64,000 nt of DNA from Anomaloglossus baeobatrachus. Lineage: Eukaryota > Chordata > Amphibia > Anura > Aromobatidae. Positions 53,508 to 63,751 of the stretch are shown in pieces. A program made the translations under genes and the position numbers. The stretch is from contig NC_134355.1 in assembly GCF_048569485.1 (NCBI RefSeq), forward strand, positions 559,005,142-559,069,141, written 5' to 3'. Numbering within the stretch: the first letter of the stretch is position 1; each line of letters begins with the position of its first letter. Below the pieces are notes generated by a model, which was not told where the DNA came from, ran no database searches, and saw only the letters and a list, made by a program, of their open reading frames with translations.

Positions 53508-53855
53508 TTAACAAAAATGTATTCTGCACACATTGGCTCTTGAGGAAGCTGCTCTTCTCTTATCAGCACGCCTCGCTTCCCTCTCCTCAGAAAGTTCATT
53601 GGCCCTTGAGAAAGCAGCTCTTGTTCTCTTGTCTGCAAGCCTCGCTTCCCTCTCCTCAGAAAATTCATTGGCTCTTGAGGAAGCAGCTGCTGTTCTCATG
53701 TGTGTCATCCTTGCTTCTCGATCTTCACATTCTTCATTGGCCCTTAATGCAGCTTTTCTTTTAACATCAGCTGACATTCGTGCCAAGGAATTCCGTTTAT
53801 GAGGCATTATTGTGGTAAAAATAGTCTGTAACTGACAGTTTCTACATCCTCTCAC
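53508..53855 (-). CDS. Helitron N-terminal coding remnant with REARLADKR repeats
   Basis: The 115-residue frame starts (from the second Met, MPHKRNSLARMSADVKRKAALRANEE) with a segment often seen at the N-terminus of Helitron-encoded proteins, followed by four 19-22 residue repeats of the type RANE-x-SEEREARLADKRTRAA. The repeats are very basic/acidic and likely helical. The frame runs to the element 3' edge without the Rep or helicase domains, so a full protein cannot be made. Function of the repeat part is not known to me. Confidence 0.6.
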   Translation of the reverse strand: MRGCRNCQLQTIFTTIMPHKRNSLARMSADVKRKAALRANEECEDREARMTHMRTAAASSRANEFSEEREARLADKRTRAAFSRANELSEEREARRADKRRAASSRANVCRIHFC

Positions 53856-54627
53856 ATAGAGGTAATGTGACTGATATCAGTCTTTCCACCAACACACCCT
53901 AACTAACATCCTATTACCTCACACAAGCTTTGTTATACTGAGAATGTCCTTTGTTGCCTATATTAACCAATCAGAGCTCAGATTAATTAACTAGCAAAAT
54001 AGAAGCTGAGCTGTGATTGGTTGCTATTGGCAGCCTGATAAATCTCCAGGCAACAGAAAGCCCTCCCCCCGACAGTATATATTAGCTCACACATACACAT
54101 ATAGACAGGTCATGTGACTGACAGCTGCCGTATTTCCTATATGGTACATTTGTTGTTCTTATAGTTTGGCTGCTTATTAATCAAATTTTTATTTTTGAAG
54201 GATAATACCAGACTTGTGTGTGTTTAGGGCGATTATGTGGTGAGGTTGGTGTATGTGTGGTGAGATGTGTGTTGAGGGTGGTATGTGTGTTCAAGCATGT
54301 GGTAGTGTGTGTGTGTTCATATCCCCAAGTGTGGTATTCCATGTCGGGGCCCCACCTTAGCAACTGTACGGTATATACTCTTTGGCGCCATCGCTCTCAT
54401 TCTTTAAGTCTCCATTGTTCACATCTGGCAGCTGTCAATTTGCCTCCCACACTTTTCGTTTCACTTTTTCCCCATTACGTAGATAGGGGCAAAATTGATT
54501 GGTAAATTGGAACGCACGTGGTTAAAATTTCGCCTCACAACATAGCCTATGACGTTCTCGGGGTCCAGACGTGTGAGTGTGCAAACTTTTGTGGCTGTAG
54601 CTGCGATGGTGCAGATGCCAATCCCGG

Positions 54628-54732
54628 ACATACACACATACATACATACATACATACACACATACATACACACATACATACACACATACATACACACATA
54701 CACACATACACACACACATACACACATACACC
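54628..54732 (+). repeat. (ACATAC)n microsatellite
   Basis: About 105 bp of ACATACATACACACATAC repeats near the Helitron 5' end. It is responsible for the Tyr/His/Thr-rich frames on both strands. Confidence 0.97.
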
Positions 54733-54745
54733 TTTATATATTAGA

Positions 54746-55208
54746 TTATTACAATTTTATACCTCCTGCATAAAAGAAAATATGGTTAATTTTACCTTAA
54801 AGCATAGTTTGAGTTCTGACAGTGCAGGTAGCCTTAAAATAGAGGATTTCATCATGGAAGATGCCTTCGTCAGTATGTAAGCTATGTTATGGTAGGAATA
54901 AAATTAGTCCCCACTTGAAAAGAACTAATCAATTCACAGGATCTGGACCAGAGCCATGTACAGAGTTCGAGGCAGCTACACAAGAGCCTTGCGAACCACC
55001 TCATACCCTGGTGTGACATCATCATTACGGCGTGATGCACAAATGATGGCACGCAGTGCCTACTAATCAGGAGAGGTGCCGGGAATTCTGGCAGGTCAGA
55101 AGCAGTTTGCAGGGCTCCAGTCCTGTGGCATGGACTATTGATGTGAATGTTGGACTATGGTCATGCAAATCACTTCGATCATTTCCCTTTGTGATTTTCT
55201 TTTTCATG
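54746..55208. other. Unassigned sequence
   Basis: No gene or known repeat seen. Possibly host DNA into which the Helitron and the hAT elements inserted. Confidence 0.4.
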
Positions 55209-55474
55209 GCAGCAAGCAGGCCCGGACTGACAGGCGGGAGGGGCGGGACTTCTCCCGGCGGGCTGGCCGGTGGAGGGGTGGGGGGGCCGCCCCCCGCCTC
55301 TCCCGCAGGTCTGCAGTGGCGTAGCAAAGGGGGGGCGGAGGGGGCGGTCCGCCCTGGGCGGCACATGTCAGGGGGGCGGCATTTTGGCCACTCGCCTTCA
55401 GTTCTGCTGTCCCCGGGCTGAGTTCCGGGGACCGCAGTCCTCGGCAGGAAACTGTGCCTGCCGTCCCTTTAAGG

Positions 55475-56547
55475 CAGGGGTGGGGAACATCCAGCCCGCG
55501 ATGACCTTTTCTGCGGCCCCCGGGGCAGATTCCCGGAGGCTGCAGTGCTCGGGCAGCCGCTCATCTTGTCTACTGCCGGCAGACAGCACTGGGGGTGGGA
55601 CTTCCTCCCTCCGGCTCCTACATGCTCCCCTGTGAAATTGCAGATAGAAGCAGAGTGATGGGGCAGGGGCCTGTATAGTGCCGTGCGTTCTGCCTCTCAC
55701 CCTCCAGTTCTGTGCTCTGCTGCTCAGGTCTATAAGGTCTTTTCTTGGAGAGAAAAGAGGAGAATGAAGCCAGCCCTTGAACTGCTGCATCCATCACTTG
55801 TGCTGCACCTGATCTTACAGGGCAACTAAGCAGCAGGTACTTATATCTATGTGTGCTGTGTATACGGCGCGTGCGTGTGCTGTGTATACAGCGCGTGCGT
55901 GTGCTGTGTATACGGCGCGTGCGTGTGCTGTGTATACGGCGCGTGTGTGTGTGCTGTGTATACGGCATGTGCTGTGTATACGGCGTGTGTGAGTGTGTGC
56001 TGTGTATATGGTGTGTATGTGTGCTGTGTTTGTTGTGTTTGGCACTTAATAAAGTTTCATATTGTGAGGTTTATTGGTATATCTAATTCCTGGTGTGCAT
56101 ATGTTTACCTGCAGAGCTTTTTTCTTCTCCTTATGTACTGTGTATACGGCATGTTGAGTGCTGTGTATGGCTTGTGTGTGTATCTCCTGTGCATGTGTAC
56201 TAAAATATATGGCCGGTGTAAAATATGACAACTGTGTGAAGGCTGTGTGCAGTATACGGCCAGTGTCAGAGCGGTGTGTGTATGTACAGTGTCTCCTGTG
56301 TGATATATATGATTTACCAATCTGCGCTCCAAACAAAGACAATCCTGGAAAACCAGTTGTGAGAAGCAAACATCACAGTCGCACCAAAGAGAACCAGCTC
56401 CGGCCGCCACAGTAGGGGTATAGGGGAGAGTTAATTGTTTGACCAATTATAGCCGGGTCATTTTCAAGTTAATAATTTGGTGCGGCCCCTGAAGGTTGGT
56501 AGAATTTTCCAAATGGCCCCCAGCAGTAAAAAGGTTCCCCATCCCTG
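55475..56547. mobile_element. hAT-type element, inner, non-autonomous
   Basis: Ends CAGGGGTGGGGAACAT... and ...GTTCCCCATCCCTG; 8-bp flanks CTTTAAGG (55467-55474) and CTTTAAGA (56548-56555) differ at one base. The right end has GGTGCGGCCCCTGAAGG, typical of Charlie-like hATs. No transposase. Confidence 0.87.
55848..56035 (+). repeat. Minisatellite GTGCTGTGTATACGGCGCGTGC
   Basis: About seven copies of 24-30 bp, becoming looser rightwards; single copies recur to about 56170. Confidence 0.92.
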
Positions 56548-56819
56548 CTTTAAGACCACAGCGTCCTCCTGGTTTGAGCTTCATCTGTGGGCGGAGCTAC
56601 CGCGCGGCCTGCTCAGTCCCACAGATGAAGGAGGCGCAGTATCAGCCAGCGACCTCCGGCGCTGTGTGGGCCCCCTCTCCTCCGTGACCGAGCGGTAAGT
56701 GCTACCCCCCTCGACCTGTATACTCCCTCCCAGCCACCCGGTTTATGGGCCCCAGTGAGCTGCATGGGCTTTCCCCAACCCCCAGGAGCCGCGTGTGCGG
56801 GCCCCCAAAAGCCGCGTGT

Positions 56820-57620
56820 GTGTCTATGTGCAGCAGAGGTGTGTGTGTGTGTGTGTATATGCAGTAGAGCTGTGTGTGTCTGTATGTAGCAGAGTTGTGT
56901 GTGTCTGTATGTATGTAGCAGCTGCAGAGTTGTGTGTGTCTGTATGTATGCATGTATGCAGCAGCTGCAGAGTTGTGTGTGTCTGTATGTATGTAGCAGA
57001 GTTGTGTGTGTCTGTATATATGCATGCATGCAGCAGCTGCAGAGTTGTGTGTGTCTGTATGTATGCAGCAGCTGCAGAGTTGTGTGTGTCTGTATGTATG
57101 CAGCAGCTGCAGAGTTGTGTGTGTCTGTATGTATGCAGCAGCTGCAGAGTTGTGTGTGTCTGTATGTATGCATGTATGCAGCAGCTGCAGAGTTGTGTGT
57201 GTCTGTATGTATGTAGCAGAGTTGTGTGTGTCTGTATGTATGCATGCATGCAGCAGCTGCAGAGTTGTGTGTGTCTGTATGTATGCATGTATGCAGCAGC
57301 TGCAGAGTTGCGTGTGTCTGTATGTATGTAGCAGAGTTGTGTGTGTGTCTATGTATGCATGTATGCAGCAGCTGCAGAGTTGTGTGTCTGTATGTATGCA
57401 TGCATGCAGCAGCTACAGAGTTGTGTGTCTGTATGTATGCATGCATGCAGCAGCTACAGAGTTGTGTGTGTCTGTATGTATGCAGCAGCTGCACAGTTGT
57501 GTGTATGTATGCAGCAGCTGGCTGCACAGTTGTGTGTGTATGTATGCAGCAGCTACAGAGTTGTGTGTGTCTGTATGTATGTAGCAGCTGCAGAGTTGTG
57601 TGTGCCTGTATGTATGTATA

Positions 57621-57666
<46 letters not shown>

Positions 57667-57815
57667 CAGCAGCTGCAGAGTTGTGTGTCTGTATGTATGC
57701 TGCAGAGTTGTGTGTCTGTATGTATGCTGCAGAGTTGTGTGTGTGTGTCTGTATGTATGTATGCAGCAGAGCTGTGTGTGTCTGTATGTATGCAGCAGAG
57801 CTGTGTGTGTGTATA
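56820..57815 (+). repeat. Minisatellite GCAGCAGCTGCAGAGTTGTGTGTGTCTGTATGTAT
   Basis: About 25 copies of a 30-50 bp unit, the length varying with the number of GTATGCAT steps; a (TA)n run lies at 57620-57662. It creates long Cys/Val/Tyr-rich frames on both strands that are not genes. Confidence 0.96.
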
Positions 57816-58118
57816 ATAGGCCTACATGTGTGTAAAAAGGTGAAAGTCTAGGACTAATAGCAGCAGTCTACAATTAGATCTTTGATTGTAGTTCCATGAA
57901 AAATAAATATTTTGATGGTTTTCCGGATTTTTGAAAGTTTGTGGCAAGTTCCAGCTACAGTACTGGTGCTGCATGCATACAAGTATGTATTGCAGTGCTA
58001 AATTTACCACAATGCTAATGCAAATGGTTATTTTTTTGGAAAGCGATTTTTGCATGTGGGCTGCTTGGGTTTGAGTTCCAGGGCTGAATTTCAGTCCCAG
58101 TCCGGCCCTGGCAGCAAG

Positions 58119-59457
58119 ATAAGTATGCCGTCTGCAGATGCCAGCCACTTCTCTGTTGCCTCACTGTTTGATCTTTTGCTGAAGACTTGGGTAGTCTAAT
58201 TCAAAGTGGTTGAGTAGGATATTACACCCAACCATGTCACAGAATAAATAGCTCTCAATTCCACATTTCACTTTAAATTCTAAAAAGGAAACATTCTTGA
58301 GTGTAATAAGCATTCATACCTTCTATCCTCTAATCCCTACAGGTCTAGCTGGGGACTTGAGAAGGTTGAGCTTAACTTACCTGCTGTCCATTGCAGTCAG
58401 CATAGAGGAAACAAGCCAGAGATAAAGTCATCTTAGTTCCTACATTTTCTCAAACTACCTGTTACATCAGCCCTTCCTGAAGACATCTGGAGGTCTACTG
58501 GGAAACATGAAACACGTGCGCTCCACCTTTTGACTGGCATAGGACAATACAAAATTGCGGAGGGTGAAATTTTTGCTTTTTAAAACATTACTATCCCTTT
58601 AATTGGATCTTTTTAAAAAATAAAATCAGCTGGAGAAACTTTTAATAACATTGAAATAAATATTGAAGTCACAGGATGGCTACATCCATTTATCTGGCGA
58701 CTGCTATACTGAAAGTTAGTAACAAGCGCTGTCCTGGTGACGGCCTACAATCTGAATCATCGAATACTTTCAGCCGCTCAGCATATTGTGATCTGGTCAG
58801 AAGACCAAGCAAGGCTTAAGCTGAAGACAATGGAGAGATTTCCTACAAACAACCACTAAAAAACAAAAAAAAAAACTGTCACTGAAGGCAATTAAAGGCT
58901 CTTTGATGGAATTCTTCATCCCAGTAAACTTAGAAGATGTATATTCTCTCTGATGGGATCAAATGAGACATGTCTGCCCAGCCAAGAATCCTGATTTTAT
59001 TGTATTCCACATCTTCACAGACAGCCGGACTTCCTTCTATTGTCTTTGCACATGGAATGTAACAATACGGACTCCATACAATGCACTCAATCTTGGACGC
59101 GTCTGGGCGTCCTAGCGTTAGGTACTGTATTACGATACAGGGTTTTGTATATAGGACAATTCTTATATCCAGCAATGTTTGTATTTTCTTATGAAGAAGA
59201 AGCAGCAGTCTCCTTACTGTGGAATATTACCCTTTTCCCCTTTGTGTATCAGTCAGGTTGTCTTTTCTTTTCTTCAAAAAGATAAAATTTCAAATTCTTC
59301 ATCTTCTGAGTCAAAAAATCTGTCAAGGCGGTCTGCATCTGAGGAATCTAACACAAGAATGATTATTTTAAGCCTAAAAGTTAGTACATTTTTATATTGT
59401 ATACCGAGCGTGTAGGTGGTGAAATTTATCACTGTGGTAATAGGGGATGTGACCACA
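58119..59457. other. Unassigned sequence, possibly host
   Basis: No convincing gene. Two minus-strand frames (58930-59175 and 59274-59456) lack recognisable domains; the second ends with an acidic DSSDADRLDRFFDSEDEEF stretch. A CTGAAGA...GAAACACGTG stretch at 58477-58517 recalls the Penelope terminal repeats but lacks a good stem II. Confidence 0.4.
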
Positions 59458-60219
59458 TTAAAGTGAACCTGTCAGGTGCAATATGCAGCCAGAACCACGA
59501 GCAGTTCTGGGTATGTATTTCTAATCCCTGCCTAATCATCCCAGTATCTAGTAGTATACATTAAGAGATCTTTAGAAAAAGTATTTCTAAAGATCCTTTA
59601 AGATATGCTAATGAGTGCAGGGACTAGTCGCAAGGGCGTTAGTTCCCTTGGCTAGTCGGCCCCCTTAGCATGTAAGCACGCGCCTGTGGCGTGCTAACAT
59701 GCTGATGAAAAGTGCAGCATCAGAAGCATCGTCGTACTCACCTCTGTTGCCACCGCACCCAACACTGCATTTCGGCTCAGTGCACATGATCCCTGGACTT
59801 CTGGTCATGCACACTATGAAGCCAAGTGTACACGTCCCGGTTTCAAACTGTACCAGTGTGCATGACCGGAAGTGCCGGGGACTTCTGATCATGCGCACTG
59901 ACCATTCTGAGGTGGTGCAACAGACACAGGTATGTGCTTCACTGCCAACAACGCTGGGCAGTGGGCATTGAATAGCATATTAGCATGCCCCTGTGGGTGT
60001 GTTGCCATGCTAAGAGGGCGGAATAAGCGCAGGAACTAACACCCTTGCGACTAGTCGCTGGCCTCATTAGCATATCATAAAGGATCTTTAGAAATACTTT
60101 TCTAAAGCTCTCTTTATCTATGCAATTAGATATAGGGATGGTTAGGTAGGGACTAGCAATATGTACCCAGAACTGCTCGTGGTTTTAGGTACATATTTCA
60201 CCTGACAGGTTCCCTTTAA
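59458..60219. mobile_element. T2/Kolobok- or piggyBac-like MITE
   Basis: TTAA at both ends (59458-59461, 60216-60219) and terminal inverted repeats TTAAAG(T/G)GAACCTGTCAGGTG. The right end reads TTAAAGGGAACC on the minus strand, matching the TTAAAGGRR ends of the Xenopus T2 family (Kolobok). Sub-terminal inverted blocks GAACCACGAGCAGTTCTGG and TCTTTAGAAA...TTTCTAAAGA strengthen the fold. Non-coding. Confidence 0.82.
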
Positions 60220-60788
60220 CTATTTGCAACAGAAATTTCTACACCATTTCTAATTCTCTTGGCAGGAAAAATGGTGCATAAAATAGACCCGTTTTTGACA
60301 TGCAAATTTGGTGCAGATTTTCCCCATTTATTAGTATTAATGAAGTTTACAGCAAAAATTGCTGATAGAATTGACATGCTGCAGATTACCGTATTTTTCG
60401 GACCATAAGACGCACTTTTTTTCCCCCAAATGTTGGGGGAAAGTTGGGGGTGCGTCTTATGGTCTGACTGTGGCTGCGGGGAATGAGGTGCTGCGGTGGA
60501 GCGGGTCATCGGGGGCACGAGCAGGCTGTAACAGCCTGCTGTGACCATGTGTGCCCGCTCATTACATATGCACGCCCATCCTCCCGCCCATTTTTCAGCG
60601 CAGAAGCCGGCGCTGACAGGTGGGCGGGAGGACGAGCGGGGACGCGCACATAGTAAAGAGCCGGTCCGCATGATCACCCCTGGCAATTACAGCCTGGAGT
60701 GATCATGTGCGGTTGTATTCACTGTCCCCCGCGCGTCATCATCAGCGCGGGGTGCAGTGAATCAGTGTACTCACCTGTCCCCGTGTGT

Positions 60789-60904
60789 GGAGCCGTTCCC
60801 CTGCAGCACGCGATGTCTTCCTGTCTGTGCCGGTCAGCTGATCTGTGCCGGTCAGCTGATCGGCACAGACAGGAAGACATCGCGTGCTGCAGGGGAACGG
60901 CTCC
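60789..60904. repeat. Palindrome with 43-bp perfect arms
   Basis: 60789-60831 (GGAGCCGTTCCCCTGCAGC...) and 60862-60904 are perfect reverse complements; the 30-bp middle itself holds two copies of GGTCAGCTGAT and could pair further. Confidence 0.95.
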
Positions 60905-61027
60905 AAAAACACAGGTCAGTGGTGCAGAGAGGAAGATGATCGGTGCTGGAGGGAGTGAGGAAAAGGTGAGTATAAATGTTTGGTTTTTTTTTCTCTGTGC
61001 TATAGGATACAGGCCATATACCAGGAT

Positions 61028-61640
61028 GGTATATGAGCACGATGGGGGCATATGAGCAGGAGGGATGGGGGGGTATATGAACAGGATGGAAGTATATGAA
61101 CAGGATGGGGGTATATGAACAGGATGGGAGTATATGAACAGGATGGGGGGTATATGAACAGGATGGGAGTATATGAACAGGATGGGGGGGTATATGAACA
61201 GGATGGGAGTATATGAACAGGATGGGAGTATATGAACAGGATGGGAGTATATGAACAGGATGGATGGGGGGTATATGAACAGGATGGATGGGGGGTATAT
61301 GAACAGGATGGATGGGGGGTATATGAACAGGATGGGGGTATATGAACAGGATGGTGGTATATGAACAGGATGGAAGTATATGAGCAGGATGGGAGTATAT
61401 GAGCAGGATGGGGGAATATGAACAGGATGGGGGTATATGAACAGGATGGGAGTATATGAATAGGATGGGGGAATATGAGCAGGATGCTGGTATATAAGCA
61501 GGATGGGGGTATATGAGCAGGATGGGAGTATATGAATAGGATGGGGGAATATGAGCAGGATGCTGGTATATAAGCAGGATGGGGGTATATGAGCAGGATG
61601 GGGGTTTATAGCAGGATCATATACAAGGCAGGAGGATCAT
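61028..61640 (+). repeat. Minisatellite TATATGAACAGGATGGGGG
   Basis: About 28 copies of an 18-26 bp unit, with AACAGG changing to AGCAGG towards the right. Confidence 0.96.
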
Positions 61641-61833
61641 TAACAGGATGGGGTACCTTAGTAGAGAATTTGGGGACATTACCCCCATAACAGTGTCAGC
61701 AGCAAATCCTCGCCCCATAACAGTGTGTCATGACCACATTTTTTTGCTTAAAGTTTTATTTTCCTATTTTCCTCCTCTAAAACCAGGGTGCGTCTTATAG
61801 TCCGGTGCGTCTTATAGTCCGAAAAATACGGTA

Positions 61834-62113
61834 GTTCTGTTACAAATCTTCAAGAAAAAATAAGAAATATGTGTATGAGACTTCAGGGATCACATTCACT
61901 TTGCTGGGACTAGGAAAGCCTTCAGGTTTTATGACAAATCTGCACAGAAAAAAAGCAACAAAACCACAATGTGTGCACAGGCCCTTACAATTACCGATAA
62001 TCATCCTTTACTGTAACAAAGTCTGATGTGGATAATGAGAAGCCCTGCATTGTTATTTAGGATTGCAATTCTGATGTAAGACATGCCTAAACATCCCCCT
62101 GTCAATTCCCAAA
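61834..62113. other. Unassigned sequence
   Basis: No gene or repeat recognised. Confidence 0.35.
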
Positions 62114-62115
62114 TA

Positions 62116-63281
62116 CAGTGGAACCTTGGATTACGAGCATAATTGGTTCCGGGAGTGAGCTCTTAAACCAAGTTACTCTTATATCAAAGCGAATTTTCCC
62201 ATAATAATGAAATAATTGAAACACAGACAATTTGTTCTACAACCCAAAAATATTTACAATATTTATACAAACGTATTACAGTAATACAAAACAAAATGTC
62301 CTGTATTCATAAAATTCTTACAGTACACTAATACAAAATACTGTACAGTACAGTAAAAATATGTAAAACAAATTAAACTGCACATTAGAATTGGTGTGCG
62401 AGAGGTACAGTACAAGCAATGTGCTATACTGGTTAGCTGAAAGAGTACAATACTGTGTCCACACATGCAAATTGATAGACATGGTATATAGTATATACTG
62501 TACTATGCAATGGTATACTGTATACTGTAAACAGTACATATGGACAGAAATATACCTCCAGAGTGGGTCAGAGCGCGGTGAATGGATGGAACCGGAAGTG
62601 TGCACGGTGGGAAATTGCTCTTATTGCAAAGCATTGCTCTTAAACTAAGTTACACATTTTTAAAAAGCTTTGCTTGTCTTGCAAAACGCTCTCAAACCAA
62701 GTTAAGGGTGCTTTACACGCTGCGACATTGCTAACGATAAATCGTCAGGGTCACAGTGTTTGTGACGCACTTCAGGCGTCGTTAGCGACATCGCAGCATG
62801 TAACACCTCTGAGCGACCTAAAACGATCGCAAAAGAGGTAAAAATCGTTGGTATTGAAGAGGTCGCTCCAACACCAAAAATCGTTGACAGGTGAGTAGCG
62901 AGGTTGTTTGTCGTTCCTGTGGCAGCACACATCACTATGTGTGACACCGCAGGAACGAGGAAACTCACTGTACCTGCGTCCTGCCGGCAATAAGGAAGGA
63001 AGGTGGTGGGCGGGATGTTTGGCCCGCTCATCTCCGCCCCTCTGCTTCTATTGGGCGGCCACTTAGTGACGTCGCTATGACGCCGAACGAACCGCCCCCT
63101 TAGAAAGGAGGCGGTTCGCCGGTCACAGCGACGTCGCTAGGCAGGTAAGTCCGTGTGACGGGTGTAAGCGATGTTGTGCACCACGGGCAGCGATTTGTCC
63201 GTGTCGCACAACCGACGGGGGCGGGTACGCACTCTAGCGATATCGGTACCGATATCGCAGCGTGTAACTAAGGTTCCACTG
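62116..63281. mobile_element. Tc1/mariner-group (pogo/Tigger-like) MITE
   Basis: Ends CAGTGGAACCTTGGATTACG and ...AAGGTTCCACTG, TA on both sides (62114-62115, 63282-63283). Own sequence about 600 bp; inverted sub-terminal blocks GCTCTTAAACCAAGTTAC occur on both sides. It holds a second MITE at about 62705-63266. The (CAGTATA)-rich part at 62330-62540 creates spurious frames. Confidence 0.82.
62705..63266. mobile_element. Harbinger-like MITE nested in the pogo-like MITE
   Basis: Left end AGGGTGCTTTACACGCTGCGACATTG, right end ...CGATATCGCAGCGTGTAA; flanks TTA and CTA. The interior (GCAGCACACATCACTATGTG, CCGCAGGAACGAGG, TGGGCGGGATGTTT, ATTGGGCGGCCAC) is related to the MITE at 34819-35371 in reverse orientation. 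Confidence 0.75.
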
Positions 63282-63283
63282 TA

Positions 63284-63750
63284 TTAAGATTTATAATATG
63301 GATATGGATTGAGGTCAGGTTCGCAAGTTGCAAAAAAACACCTTTTATAAGGCTGCACTGTTTCTGTGCATGTACACACTAAAATACGCAATACATATTT
63401 GCATGTTTGAACATTTTTGTTGCAGATTTGACCCAGCTTTTTTTTTTTTCTCATGCCTTTTTAAATAAAGAAATGCTGGAAGTCTTTAGTTAAAAAACTG
63501 CAATTTCACTTTTTACATGTATTTTTTAGACTCCGCATAAAAGCCTATATGAAGAATGCATAATAAAGAAGTCTTTTTAAATACACAGTGACATGAGTTT
63601 TCATGAAATGACATCTACTTACCTTCAACTATTAAAGATAATCTGGTCACCAGGCTTTTGGTGTTCCATCTGAGAGCAGCATAATATATGGGTAGAGACA
63701 CTGATTACAGTGATGTGGTACTTGGTGGGCTGCTTGCCAAAGTTTTTAGA
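63284..63750. other. Unassigned AT-rich sequence
   Basis: No gene or repeat recognised. Confidence 0.35.
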
Positions 63751-63751
63751 A

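Larger units (their letters stand above)
53449..54745 (-). mobile_element. Helitron, non-autonomous, minus strand
   Basis: Read on the minus strand it starts TCTAATATATAAAGGTGTATG, preceded by A (54745/54746), and ends in a GC-rich hairpin (CCTGGGCGAAGCCGGG), GTAGTACAGCTAG, followed by T (53448). TC start, CTAG end, insertion between A and T and no target duplication fit Helitrons, the rolling-circle transposons. It keeps a short 5'-part of a coding frame (53508-53855) next to its 3' end, so the helicase has been deleted. A (CATA)n run fills 54628-54732. Confidence 0.8.
55217..58110. mobile_element. hAT-type element, outer, non-autonomous
   Basis: Ends CAGGCCCGGACTG... and ...CAGTCCGGCCCTG are inverted, flanked by a perfect 8-bp duplication GCAGCAAG (55209-55216, 58111-58118). 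No transposase. Contains another hAT (55475-56547), a possible third hAT edge (CAGTGGCGTAGCAA at 55314) without a matching end, and long minisatellites. Confidence 0.88.
60389..61831. mobile_element. DNA transposon with CCGTATTTTTCGGAC ends
   Basis: Ends CCGTATTTTTCGGACCATAAG and ...CTTATAGTCCGAAAAATACGG, flanked by TA (60387-60388, 61832-61833). At the right end the TGCGTCTTATAGTCCG block is doubled. TA suggests Tc1/mariner group, but I cannot assign the family. The interior has a 43-bp-arm palindrome and a minisatellite. No transposase found. Confidence 0.75.

Noticed and set aside
54461-54880. Cys/Val/Tyr- and His/Thr/Ile-rich frames
   Set aside because: Products of the (ACATAC)n microsatellite at the Helitron 5' end.
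55314-55474. A third hAT element starting CAGTGGCGTAGCAA
   Set aside because: Only one edge is seen; no matching GCTACGCCACTG end or 8-bp duplication was found, so it is mentioned but not called.
56613-57851. Long open frames of up to 304 residues on both strands rich in His/Thr/Cys/Tyr
   Set aside because: They are translations of the 30-50 bp minisatellite; no start context, domain or frame preference.
58477-58520. Another hammerhead motif (CTGAAGA...GAAACACGTG)
   Set aside because: Stem II does not pair, and the base at the cleavage position would be G, which is not tolerated.
61028-61640. CRISPR-like array of short repeats
   Set aside because: Units abut without unique spacers and sit in a vertebrate DNA transposon; it is a minisatellite.
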